Assembly: GCA_964370965.1 (NCBI GenBank)
Contig: CAYJLW010000064.1
Span: 1-23,950 of the forward strand
Source: CAYJLW01 sp964370965
GTDB taxonomy: Bacteria; Actinomycetota; Acidimicrobiia; UBA2766
Direction of reading: 5' to 3'
DNA: 23,950 nucleotides
The position numbers and the translations under genes were made by a program. Within the stretch, counting starts at the first letter, position 1. Each line of letters opens with the position of its first letter. This document shows positions 1-7,525 of the stretch, in pieces. A model generated the notes under the pieces. The model did not search any database and was not told where the DNA came from. It was given only the letters and a program-made list of their open reading frames with translations.

Positions 1-25
1 CACGACGCGACTGACCGGGAACGCC

Positions 26-51
26 CCCCGTTCTGGGGAGCCCAGACACGG
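26..51. repeat. Dispersed 26-bp repeat, copy 1
   Basis: Positions 26-51 match 14264-14289 at 22 of 26 bases with no indel, including a 12-base identical core (TCTGGGGAGCCC) and the flanking CCCCG and CACGG. Both copies lie just downstream of minus-strand genes. Here the sequence forms the left arm of the long palindrome. Confidence 0.4.
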
Positions 52-78
52 CATGCCGTGCCTGGGCTCCCCAGAACG
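29..78 (-). terminator. 50-bp near-perfect inverted repeat, probable terminator
   Basis: Arms 29-45 and 62-78 are exact reverse complements (17 bp). The centre, 47-60, is itself a perfect 14-bp palindrome, so the 50 bp carries a single mismatched pair (46/61). It begins 24 bases beyond the stop of the minus-strand gene at 102-1484, where a terminator is expected. There is no T tract on either side, so intrinsic termination is inferred from position and structure only. Confidence 0.55.
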
Positions 79-101
79 GTCAGGGGGCACCGGGTGCGCC
101 C

Positions 102-1484
102 CTAGTCGGAGGCCTGCACGAGTCCGTGGTAGCGACCCAGCCAATAGGCGAGGAGGTAGTCGCTGCCCGGGAAGACGACGCGGTCGGCGCCGTCGAAGAA
201 GAGGCACTCCCAGGAGTGCGGCGTGGAGTTCCAGATCCAGTGCCCGGGGCAGCGCTCGTCGAGGGCCCGGGGGGCGAGCGAGCGCATCTGGAAGTACTGC
301 GGCACCGACGGGACGAACCGCCGCAGGAGGGCGTTCACGTCGTAGAGGAGCTTGGCCATCGGGTCCGGCGCCGCCGGGGGCGGCACCACCTCGCGGTAGC
401 GGTCGGGGAAGGCCGGGAAGCGCCCCAGCTCCACGATGTCCGCCGGGACGCTCGCTGCGGGCACGGCGGCGCCGGCGCCCAGCCCCAGGAAGTCGTAGGC
501 GACGTTGCCCGTTCCGTTCGTGAGCCGGGCCACACGGGTGTCGTAGACGTCTAGCAGCGCCCGGCGCCGCCCCGGGTCCGTCTCGAGGCGGATGAGGGGG
601 TACATGGCCAGGTTCGCCAGCCCGAAGGTGAAGTACTCGGTGCTGTAGCGGGCGAAGTCGAGGATCGTGGTGAGCCACGCCTCCACGATCCAGCTCCAGG
701 CGTGGGCGTCGTAGATCTGGACCAGCTCGGGGTCGCCGCTCACGGCGGCGGCGATCTTGTGCCAGGCGAGGCGCTGCAGCGGCCCCACCTCGGGGCCGGC
801 TCCCGTGGCCAAGCCGTCGACGTCGACGAGGACGTAGCCGTCGGAGCGGATCTGGCGGATCAGCGCCGCCACGTCCGCCCCGATGCTCGGACGCAACTCG
901 GGAAGGAGCTCGGCGGCGGCGGCGAGGCCGAAGAACCACCCGCTGGTCTGGTCCCGGCTGATGTTGCCGATCCAGCAGGACCCGGCGTAGGGCCCGGACG
1001 TGACGAGGTGGCGGTCGTTGGCGAGAGCGCAGCCTGACGGGGTCCAGGGGAACGAGGGCGTGAGGAACTCCGCCGTGGCCGGGCCCACCCAGCGGGCGAG
1101 GAGCGCCTTGCCCTCTCGCCCGGGCGCCACCTCGGCGGGGTCGGTGAAGCGGGTGACGTCGAGGAAGGCGTGCAAGGCTCCCGCCGCCCGCAGGACGTTG
1201 TCACGTGCCGCCGGGTCCCCCGTTACGGCGAAGCGGTACGCCTGGCTCGCCAGGTACCCCCCCGTGTGGTACGCCGAGTCCGCCATCCCGGCGTAGACGA
1301 CGGGCTCGATCGTGTCCGGGGTCGCCGTGAGGTACTCGAGGGCGCCGCCGTATCCGGGCAGGTGCCGCGCCGCCACGCCCGCGTCGTAGGCGGCCGCCTT
1401 GTCGCCCAACGGCCCGGCACCCGCCGGCGCCCCCCACAGCAGCACCACGGCGACCACGGCGGCCGCGCCCCAGCGCTTCGTCAT
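102..1484 (-). CDS. Secreted helical protein of unknown function (alpha/alpha-toroid-like)
   Basis: The product is 460 residues. Residues 1-23 form a classic signal peptide (MTKRW start, then Ala/Val/Leu-rich, ending near GAPAGAG), so the protein is probably exported. The mature part is rich in Trp, Tyr and Ala helices; the stretch around residues 60-110 (AYHTGGYLASQAYRF, then TGDPAARDNVLRAAGAL) resembles the helical repeats of (alpha/alpha)6-barrel proteins such as glycoside hydrolases and epimerases, but I recognise no catalytic motif. The ATG at 1484 is preceded by a strong GAGGAGG Shine-Dalgarno at 7-nt spacing. It follows the molybdoenzyme gene by 119 bp on the same strand, so the two could be cotranscribed. 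A carbohydrate-active or binding role is possible but unproven. Confidence 0.75.
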   Translation of the reverse strand: MTKRWGAAAVVAVVLLWGAPAGAGPLGDKAAAYDAGVAARHLPGYGGALEYLTATPDTIEPVVYAGMADSAYHTGGYLASQAYRFAVTGDPAARDNVLRAAGALHAFLDVTRFTDPAEVAPGREGKALLARWVGPATAEFLTPSFPWTPSGCALANDRHLVTSGPYAGSCWIGNISRDQTSGWFFGLAAAAELLPELRPSIGADVAALIRQIRSDGYVLVDVDGLATGAGPEVGPLQRLAWHKIAAAVSGDPELVQIYDAHAWSWIVEAWLTTILDFARYSTEYFTFGLANLAMYPLIRLETDPGRRRALLDVYDTRVARLTNGTGNVAYDFLGLGAGAAVPAASVPADIVELGRFPAFPDRYREVVPPPAAPDPMAKLLYDVNALLRRFVPSVPQYFQMRSLAPRALDERCPGHWIWNSTPHSWECLFFDGADRVVFPGSDYLLAYWLGRYHGLVQASD

Positions 1485-1578
1485 CTCACAGCCTCCTCAC
1501 GCGGGCAGCGCCGAACTCCCCGCTCCCCGAGGATGCCCCCGCGCGCTGGAAGCGTCATTCCAATCTCGGGAGTCGGGT

Positions 1579-1592
1579 GGCGCCGAGGCGCC
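1579..1592 (-). terminator. Weak GC-rich hairpin after the molybdoenzyme gene
   Basis: GGCGCC - GA - GGCGCC forms a short hairpin 12 bases past the stop at 1604, in the 119-bp gap before the next gene. It has a minimal loop and no T tract, so it may be chance in such GC-rich DNA. Confidence 0.2.
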
Positions 1593-1603
1593 CGGCCCCC
1601 GGG

Positions 1604-4600
1604 CTACGCCCGCTCGATGCCGACGAACACGCAGCGGTCGGTGGGGACGGGCTGCCACTCCATGGGGCCGTAGCGGAGGTGGCCGTAGCCGCCGGCGAGG
1701 CCGAGGTACTTCACCATGCCCGGCTCCACCTCGTTCGGGCCCGTCCAGCCCTTGAACATGAAGCCGTCCCAGCCGTTGTAGACGGTGACCCCGCCGGGGC
1801 GCTGGGACGGGGAGAGCTTCGCGTTCACGACGAAGGAGCCCACGTCGTTGAAGACCCGCACCGGGTCGTTGTCCGCGATGCCTTCCCGGGCGGCGTCGTC
1901 GGGGTGGACGACCGCGTGGGGCTCGCCCCGGTGCGTCCCGAGGAGGACGGGGTTGGCCATGTTCATGGCATGCACCGACCAGCGGTTGTGCCCCGTGGTC
2001 ATGCGGTAGGGGTGGTCACCGCCCATCTTCGGGGGGTCCTTGTGCACCGGGAGGTCCTCGCCGGCCTCCACGAACCACGGGTGCTCGATGAGGAACTGCG
2101 CCCGCCGGGTGAGCGTGGGGTACGGGTCGCCCCGCTCCACGTGGTACGTGAACGCCGAGAACGACTCGTCCTCCTTGGGCCAGGGAGCCGCCTGGCCTTT
2201 GGCCATGGCCATGCGGCCCCAGTCCGAGAACGCCATGTAGCCCTTCTCCCGCACGCGGGCGAGATCGGTCCCGGGGGGCAGCACGCCGGCCTGGGCGCCG
2301 TCGCGGATCTGCTCGTCCACGACCGCCTCGTTCGTGGCGAGGGCGCCGTTGAGCGTGTAGCGGTCGTAGAGGTCGTCGTAGCGGCGGATCTCCCCGGCGC
2401 GGTGCCGGTAGGTCTCCAGGCCCCGCGCTGCCGCCCGCCTCGAGACGGCCCGGCAGAGCTCGGCGAAGATCTCCCATTCGGGCTTCGCCTCCCCGGCGGG
2501 CTCGGCGGCCTTGTCCGAGAGGATGAGGGCCATGATCGGGATGTGCATCCCGACCTTCTCGTAGTGCTGCGCCGCCGGGAGCACGACGTCGGCGTGGAGC
2601 GCCGTGGCCGACATGCGGATGTCGACGACGACGACCTTGCGCAGCTTCGGCCACAGGTGTTCCAGGACGATGTTGCGCCCGCCCCGGGTGCGGCGCAGGA
2701 TGTTCCCCCCGCACTCGATGAGGACCCGGGGCGGGGTGTCCGGGCCGGGCCGGTCAAGGCCTTCCCACCAGCCGGCGTCGAGGGCCTCCTGGAAGTACTC
2801 GTCGAAGGTCCGTCTCATGCCCGGGTCGTTGAAGACCGGGTTGTTCCAGCGGTCCTTGAACCCACAGTGCCAATACCAGAAGAACACCGGCGGCACCATC
2901 TGGCGGCCGCCGATCGCCGCGCTCCGCCAGAGCTCGAAGGACACGAGCTCGTCGGACATCGTGGGGTCCTGCTCCCGGATGCTCACCTCCAGGGCGTCGA
3001 GCATGTCGAGGACCAGCTCGGCGCCCTCCACCCCTGCGAAGGGTTTCGCGCTCGTGACGAGCTGGCCGTCGATCTGCGTGGCCGCCCAACAGTTGATGCC
3101 CGAACCGGTCCGCCCCCAGTTCTCCGACAGGGCAAGGAGGAGGTTCATCGCCCGCTGGTAGAGGTCGGAGTGGTACGCCTTGTTGGCGCCCATCCCCATC
3201 ACGATGCGGGTGCGGCCCCCGGCGATCTTGCGCGCCAGGGTGCGGATCGTGTCGGGGTGGACGCCGGTGGTCTCCTGCACCCGCTCCGGCGTGTACGCCT
3301 GCAGGTGCTCACGGAGGCGGACGAAGAGGGGCCGCACCTCCACCTCGGCGCCGTCGGCGAGTGTCACCTTCGCGGACCCCCCGAGGGCGGGCGCGTGGTC
3401 GCGGAGGACGTTCGAGCGGCTCGCCTCGACGACGTCCCCGCTCCCGGCCGCTGAGGCCCCACCCCCGCTCCCGGCCGCTGAGGCCCCNNNNNNNNNNNNN
3501 NNNNNNNNNNNNNNNNNNNNNNNNNNNNNNNNNNNNNNNNNNNNNNNNNNNNNNNNNNNNNNNNNNNNNNNNNNNNNNNNNNNNNNNCGTCCCCGCTCCC
3601 GGCCGCTGAGGCCCCACCCCCGCTCCCGGCCGCTGAGGCCCCGTTCCCGCTCCCGGCCGCTGAGGCCCCGTTCCCATCCGGATCCAGGTGATAGAACTGG
3701 TCCTCCCGGCCGCCCGCCTGCAGGTCACTCTGGCGCAGGTAGCGCTCCGTGTCCGTGCGCACGAGCAGGGAGAGGTCGGTCTGGCTCCCGACGAAGTCGG
3801 GCGCGAACAGGTCCTCTTCCACGATCACCTGGCACATGGCGAGAGCGACAGCGGCGTCCGTGCCCCAGCGCAGGGGCACGTGGTAGTCCACGTGGGTGTG
3901 GCTCGGGCTCACGTCCGGCGAGACCAGCACCACCTCGCAGCCCCGGTAGCGGGCCTCGGCGAAGTAGTGGAAGAACGGGATGATCGTGTAGGCGGGGTTG
4001 AGGTGCCAGAACACGAGGACGTCGGAGTTGAAGAGCTCCCCCCCGCCCAGGATGGGGAAGAACTTCCCGAACGTGAGGTGGTGACCCGGGGCGAAGTCGT
4101 TGATGGAGCCGTTGAGGTCGGTGACGGTGGCGCCGAACTGGGAGAGGAAGCGGTCGACGGCGAAGATGCCGGCCCCCACCTCCGGCGTACCCTCCTTGAC
4201 GATCGCTTCGGGGCCCTCTTGCTCGATCGTGTCGATCAGCGAGTCGGCGACCTCGTCGAGGGCTTCCTCCCAGGAGATGCGCTCCCACTGGCCCGAGCCC
4301 CGCTCCCCCACCCGCCGCAGCGGGTGCAGCAGCCGGTCGGGGGCGTCGAGCTGGCGGCTCCACGCCGCCCCCTTGTTGCAGCCCATGGGGTAGAAGTCCG
4401 GGGTGTCCCGGGCGTGGTCCCCCCGGTCCATGTACGGGTTCGGGACCTCTTCGCGGACGACCTTCCCGTCCTTCACGAAGACGTGGTAAGGACAGCCGCC
4501 CGGGTAGCAGTCGACGCAGTGGGACCCCCAGGCGACCTCGTCGAACTCGATGCGGTGCCGGTAGGCGTCCTCGAAGGAGCGGTACTCCTCGCGGCCACGT

Positions 4601-4614
4601 GCAGTGGACGTCAT
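1604..4614 (-). CDS. Molybdopterin oxidoreductase catalytic subunit, type II DMSO reductase family (one gene split by an N gap)
   Basis: This is a Mo-bisMGD enzyme related to ethylbenzene dehydrogenase, steroid C25 dehydrogenase and nitrate/selenate reductase alpha subunits. The N-terminal [4Fe-4S] motif is His32, Cys36, Cys41 and Cys79. The segment around INDFAPG (Asp173) aligns with the NarG/EbdA loop holding the Asp ligand of molybdenum. The C-terminal third has the dinucleotide-binding domain (TTGHNRWSVHAMN). The reading frame appears to break at the 100-N gap, but both sides are in the same GASAAGSG repeat frame. Deleting the Ns plus one copy of the flanking 55-bp duplicate rejoins them in frame (324 + 628 codons, about 951 aa, normal for EbdA-like subunits). 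No Tat signal is visible, so it may be cytoplasmic. GGGGAAG precedes the ATG. No iron-sulfur, haem or chaperone subunit gene lies nearby. The substrate is unknown. Confidence 0.88.
3433..3669 (-). repeat. 27-bp in-frame tandem repeat coding a 9-residue Gly/Ala/Ser linker, containing the gap
   Basis: The unit codes GASAAGSG plus N, G or D. Two units lie left of the N gap and three right of it, nearly identical at DNA level. The repeat sits inside the molybdoenzyme after the REDQFYHLDPDG segment, where NarG/EbdA relatives have a short surface loop. Because the unit is a multiple of three, copy-number change would keep the frame. Confidence 0.9.
3488..3587. other. Scaffold gap (exactly 100 Ns) flanked by an identical 55-bp sequence
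   Basis: The 55 bases before the Ns (3433-3487) are identical to the 55 bases after them (3588-3642). Fifty-five is a standard de Bruijn k-mer size, so the two contig ends probably share one k-mer and the gap length is an artefact. True distance may be negative (overlap) or may hold further repeat units. Confidence 0.9.
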
Positions 4615-4644
4615 GGCTTCCCCCTCAGTTGTGGCCCGGCGCCG

Positions 4645-5367
4645 CTACAGCGCCCGGGCGAGGAACCTGGGCAGGGACCAGGCGAAGTCGACGGCGGCGC
4701 CCAACTCCGGCAGCCCTCCGCCGCCGGTGCCGAAGTCGAGGGTGAGGTAGCGGCCCGGGCCCGCCACGGTGGGGGCGAGGTCGCCCAGGGGGTCCCGCTC
4801 GGTGGAGCTGAGGAGGACCTTCGCCTCCGCCCGCCGCGCAGCCTTGATCGTCTCCTCGGCCGGGGCGAGGTCGATGAGCCTCATCCCGCCCACGATGGAG
4901 CCGAAGAGGTTCACGCCCCGCCTTCCGAAGAGGGGCTCGGGATCGGCCAGGGTCTCTCCGAGCTCGGCCTCGATGCGCATCACCTCGCCCCTGCGGGACA
5001 CGACGCCCACGACGCGGTCGCCGTCTTCCTCCAGGGCGATGTCGGCCATCTTCTTCGGGAAGCCCAGCATCTCGCGCCCGAGGATCAGAGCGGTGTCGTC
5101 GTCGACGACCATCCAGGGGCAGTGCCCGGCGAAGCCCGCGTCGTCCTCGCAGTGGAGGATGACGGCGGCCTCCATGTAGGCCGAGCCGAAGCGGGTCTCG
5201 GGGTAGTCGGCGACGAACAGCGTGGCCATGGCCGGGTCCGGGAGGCGCAGGGGAGCGGGAGCGAGAGCGCCGGCGACGCCCCGGTCGACGCCCACGTCGA
5301 CCGTGAGGACGCGGGCGTTGATCCACATGGGTTCGCCGGGCTGGGGCAGGCTGATGGCCTCGGTCAT
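4645..5367 (-). CDS. Acetoacetate decarboxylase family protein
   Basis: The 240-residue product carries the family signature GREMLGFPKKMAD. Lys105 matches the Schiff-base lysine of acetoacetate decarboxylase, with Lys106 as its pKa-lowering neighbour, and YMEAAV (Glu66) resembles the conserved Glu segment. Family members either decarboxylate beta-keto acids through an enamine or act as Schiff-base aldolases/dehydratases; the sequence does not say which. The ATG at 5367 is chosen because GGAGG sits upstream at normal spacing; a longer start at 5406 would read through the 5386-5431 palindrome. It is the first gene of a minus-strand group, 30 bp before the molybdoenzyme, which suggests joint work on a keto or hydroxylated substrate. 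Confidence 0.85.
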   Translation of the reverse strand: MTEAISLPQPGEPMWINARVLTVDVGVDRGVAGALAPAPLRLPDPAMATLFVADYPETRFGSAYMEAAVILHCEDDAGFAGHCPWMVVDDDTALILGREMLGFPKKMADIALEEDGDRVVGVVSRRGEVMRIEAELGETLADPEPLFGRRGVNLFGSIVGGMRLIDLAPAEETIKAARRAEAKVLLSSTERDPLGDLAPTVAGPGRYLTLDFGTGGGGLPELGAAVDFAWSLPRFLARAL

Positions 5368-5385
5368 GGGTGCCTCCGTCTTCGA

Positions 5386-5431
5386 GGTTGGAGGCTCACG
5401 CCTCACGTACGTGAGGCGTGAGCCTCCAACC
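5386..5431. repeat. 46-bp perfect palindrome without loop
   Basis: Each half is the exact reverse complement of the other, centred on GTAC (5407-5410). It lies 19 bases upstream of the decarboxylase-family start, between that gene and its likely promoter. It could be an operator, a stable 5'-UTR hairpin or an attenuator-like stem. The next base pair outward (5385/5432) does not match, so the edges are sharp. Confidence 0.9.
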
Positions 5432-5620
5432 GCGTTCTCAGCTCACGTGTCGTGGTCTGGCCGGGCGCAGCCGCGCGCATCGTAGCATCCTGTCCCCGCC
5501 CTGCCCATACCTTCTTGCCTCATAACTGCGAATTGTTTCTCGTCGGCGGACGGCGTCCGGGCACCTCCCGGTCCCCGCGGTATCTAAGCTCTCGACCCTA
5601 TGGCCGCCAAGGAGTCTCGA
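5432..5620. promoter_or_regulatory. Divergent intergenic region with weak promoter-like motifs
   Basis: This spacer between the minus-strand decarboxylase gene and the plus-strand lipoprotein gene has a more AT-rich patch around 5505-5545 than the rest of the window. Toward the left, TTCGCA (complement of 5527-5532) and TATGGG (complement of 5504-5509) are 17 nt apart. Toward the right, TATCTA at 5581-5586 lies about 35 nt before the preferred GTG start, without a clear -35. Both are guesses from position and weak consensus. Confidence 0.3.
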
Positions 5621-6127
5621 GTGCATGCATACAGGCGGACGGCGATCGTGCTCACCGGTGTCCTCGCCCTCCTTCTCGCCGCTTGCACGCGAGTCCTCAA
5701 CACGGAGGAGGCCGAGAAGGAGATCCGCCGGGGCCTCCAGGACAAGACCGGCGTCTCCTTCACATCCGTCGACTGCCCCCGGAAACGCAAGATACGCGAG
5801 GGCGACACCTTCGAATGCAGGGCAGAGGCAAGCGACGGCGGCACGCTCGAGGTCGCCGTGGAACAGACCGACTCCCGGGGCGGGGTCGAATGGCACGTCG
5901 AGAGAGGCCTCGTGGAGGCGTCCGAGGTCGAAGACCAGGTCGCCCGCGGCATCCGCGAGCAACAGGGGATGGAGGCCACCGTCGACTGCGGCGCCTCTGC
6001 GATCGTGGCGAGGAAGGGCGACTCCTTCGACTGCGCCGTGCGCGCACCGACCGGCGACCTCGGCGCCGTCACCGTCACGGTCGAGGACGACGAGGGCAAC
6101 TTCACCTGGCGCCTCGCCGCGGACTGA
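5621..6127 (+). CDS. Lipoprotein with two DUF4333-like domains
   Basis: From the GTG at 5621 the product is 168 residues. A basic start (HAYRR) leads to a hydrophobic stretch ending in the lipobox LLAAC, so it should be lipidated and held at the outer membrane face. Two repeated modules follow, each with the pattern V-x-C ... R-x-G-D-x-F-x-C ... V-E (VDCPRKRK/GDTFECRA and VDCGASAI/GDSFDCAV), which is the DUF4333 pattern, common in actinobacterial lipoproteins of unknown role. The GTG is preferred over the ATG at 5600 because AAGGAG lies 6 nt before it, whereas the ATG has no Shine-Dalgarno. It is 161 bp upstream of the TasA-like module on the same strand; a functional link is only suggested. 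Confidence 0.8.
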   Translation: MHAYRRTAIVLTGVLALLLAACTRVLNTEEAEKEIRRGLQDKTGVSFTSVDCPRKRKIREGDTFECRAEASDGGTLEVAVEQTDSRGGVEWHVERGLVEASEVEDQVARGIREQQGMEATVDCGASAIVARKGDSFDCAVRAPTGDLGAVTVTVEDDEGNFTWRLAAD

Positions 6128-6129
6128 CG

Positions 6130-6184
6130 CGACGGGCGTCCCGTCGGCATAGCGCGTGACTGCAGCGGCATCATGGCCGCAGTC
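6130..6184 (+). terminator. Two hairpins after the lipoprotein gene
   Basis: CGACGGG - CGT - CCCGTCG (6130-6146) forms a perfect 7-bp stem three bases after the stop. A second stem, GACTGC/GCAGTC (6158-6163 with 6179-6184), follows with inner pairing. No T tract. They likely separate the lipoprotein transcript from the TasA-like operon. Confidence 0.45.
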
Positions 6185-6288
6185 GCACGTACCGCGCCGG
6201 CGTGGCGGCGCCCAGTCGTGCGAATTCCTTCTCAACCCGCGGTGGCAGTCGTCCGAATAGAAGGAGCGCACAAGGAAGGGCGCTCATC

Positions 6289-6888
6289 ATGCAAGAAGAC
6301 GACTCCCAGCCTCAAGCAGCCCCCCGCATCGGCCGCCCCCTGTCGAGGAAGCTCCTCCTCACCGGGGCTCTCCTGGCCGCCACCGGGCTCACGGCCTCCC
6401 TGTTCACATGGGCGGCGTTCAGCGCCACGACGAACAACGGGACGAACTCCTGGCAAGCCGGTTCCGTCACGATCACCGACGACGACTCCGGGAGCGCGAT
6501 GTTCAACGTCTCCGGCATCGTGCCGGGCAACACCGGCCAAAAGTGCATCAAGGTGACCTACTCGGGCAGCGTCGCGGCGACAGTGAAGCTCTACAGGAGC
6601 GCCATCGGCGGCACCGGCCTCGACAGCTACATCGACCTCACGGTCAACAAGGGGTCCGGCTCCTCGGGCACGAACGGCGACTGCACCGGCTTCTCCGCGG
6701 GGTCCGACATACACACCAGCACGCTCACCGCCGTGCCCACCTCCTACGCCGCCGGCCTCGACGGAGCCACGTTCAACCCGAACGACCAGCCCGTGTACCG
6801 CTTCACGTGGTCCCTGCAGGACGACAACAACGCCAACGGCAAGACGGCGACGGGCGTCACGTTCACCTGGGAAGCCCGCAGCAGCTAA
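6289..6888 (+). CDS. TasA/CalY-like secreted surface protein (first paralogue)
   Basis: The product is 199 residues. A hydrophobic segment at about residues 21-42 leads into AAFSATTNNGTNSWQAGSV, the layout seen at SipW-cleaved TasA/camelysin precursors (Ala/Phe-Ser, Asn-rich, then aromatic-x-AG). The mature part is Thr/Ser/Gly/Asp-rich beta-type sequence with two conserved Cys (QKCIKVTY and DCTGF) and ends in TFTWEARSS. Family members form biofilm matrix fibres or surface proteins. The ATG at 6289 has AAGGAAGG upstream; a longer in-frame start at 6202 lacks this. Thirteen bases separate it from the signal peptidase gene. There is no sorting motif or C-terminal anchor. Confidence 0.8.
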   Translation: MQEDDSQPQAAPRIGRPLSRKLLLTGALLAATGLTASLFTWAAFSATTNNGTNSWQAGSVTITDDDSGSAMFNVSGIVPGNTGQKCIKVTYSGSVAATVKLYRSAIGGTGLDSYIDLTVNKGSGSSGTNGDCTGFSAGSDIHTSTLTAVPTSYAAGLDGATFNPNDQPVYRFTWSLQDDNNANGKTATGVTFTWEARSS

Positions 6889-6901
6889 GGGGCCGCTCCC
6901 C

Positions 6902-7525
6902 ATGACCTCCGTCACCTCGCACGCACCGCTCGACGACCGGCTCCCCCGGCGATTCCCATGGATCCCGGTCCTGGCACGCGCCGCGGGAGCAGGCCTGACA
7001 GGGACGGTGGCGTGCCTCGTCTTAGTCGTGGCCGCAGGTGCTCTCGGTGCCGCGTTCGGATTCCACGTCCTGGTCGTGCGGAGCGGATCGATGCGCCCGA
7101 CACTGGGGGTGGGGGACGTCGTGGTGGTCGAGTCCGTGCCACCCGCCCGCATCCGCGCCGGCGAGATCGTGACGTTCAGCGACCACACGAGAGCAGGCGC
7201 TCTGGTCACGCACCGCGTCGTGAAGATCGCCGACCCCTGCCCGAGGAGGCCCGGACAGCCCCGCGGTACTGCCCGCGGGGGCGCCGACGTCTGCTTCGTC
7301 ACCAAGGGCGACGCCAACCACGCACCCGAGCGCTGGAGTGTTCCGGCGACCGGCACCGTGGGCCGCTACGCCGCCAGCGTCCCGGGCCTCGGCAGGCTCC
7401 TCGCGTACCTCGGAGGCCGCGAAGTCCGGGTGGCGCTCGTCATCCTCCTCATGGCGGCGCTCCTCGTCGGTGGACTCCGGCGGATATGGCGTGATCCCGC
7501 CCCACCGGCGACAGCAGCCCCCTGA
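6902..7525 (+). CDS. SipW-like (ER/archaeal-type) signal peptidase I
   Basis: The product is 207 residues with membrane segments at about 28-54 and 176-191. The catalytic motifs are VRSGSMRPTL (Ser63), LVTHRVV (His104) and TKGDAN (Asp137). The His in place of the usual bacterial Lys marks the S26B group, which includes Bacillus SipW. It lies between two TasA/CalY-like genes, and its stop overlaps the next start (TGATG), implying cotranslation. Inference: it processes the two flanking precursors. A GGGG-CCGCT-CCCC hairpin could form between the preceding stop and this ATG and might dampen initiation. Confidence 0.9.
   Translation: MTSVTSHAPLDDRLPRRFPWIPVLARAAGAGLTGTVACLVLVVAAGALGAAFGFHVLVVRSGSMRPTLGVGDVVVVESVPPARIRAGEIVTFSDHTRAGALVTHRVVKIADPCPRRPGQPRGTARGGADVCFVTKGDANHAPERWSVPATGTVGRYAASVPGLGRLLAYLGGREVRVALVILLMAALLVGGLRRIWRDPAPPATAAP

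Noticed and set aside
1577..3454. Long plus-strand open frame opposite the molybdoenzyme
   Set aside because: It mirrors the real minus-strand gene; its product is Val/Gly/His/Arg-rich without domains, as expected for antisense frames in very GC-rich DNA.
3433..3669. CRISPR-like array at the 27-bp repeats
   Set aside because: Repeats are contiguous with no spacers, lie in frame inside a gene and code a linker.
3688..5421. Long plus-strand open frame opposite the molybdoenzyme N-terminus and decarboxylase gene
   Set aside because: Crosses two genes with clear family motifs on the other strand and the 5386-5431 palindrome; no motif of its own.
29..5431. The two long palindromes as ends of a mobile element
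   Set aside because: They differ in sequence, there is no transposase or target-site duplication, and the genes between look like a normal operon.
5438..6271. Minus-strand open frame over the lipoprotein gene
   Set aside because: The plus-strand product has a lipobox and repeated DUF4333-like domains with a good ribosome binding site; the opposite frame has no motif.
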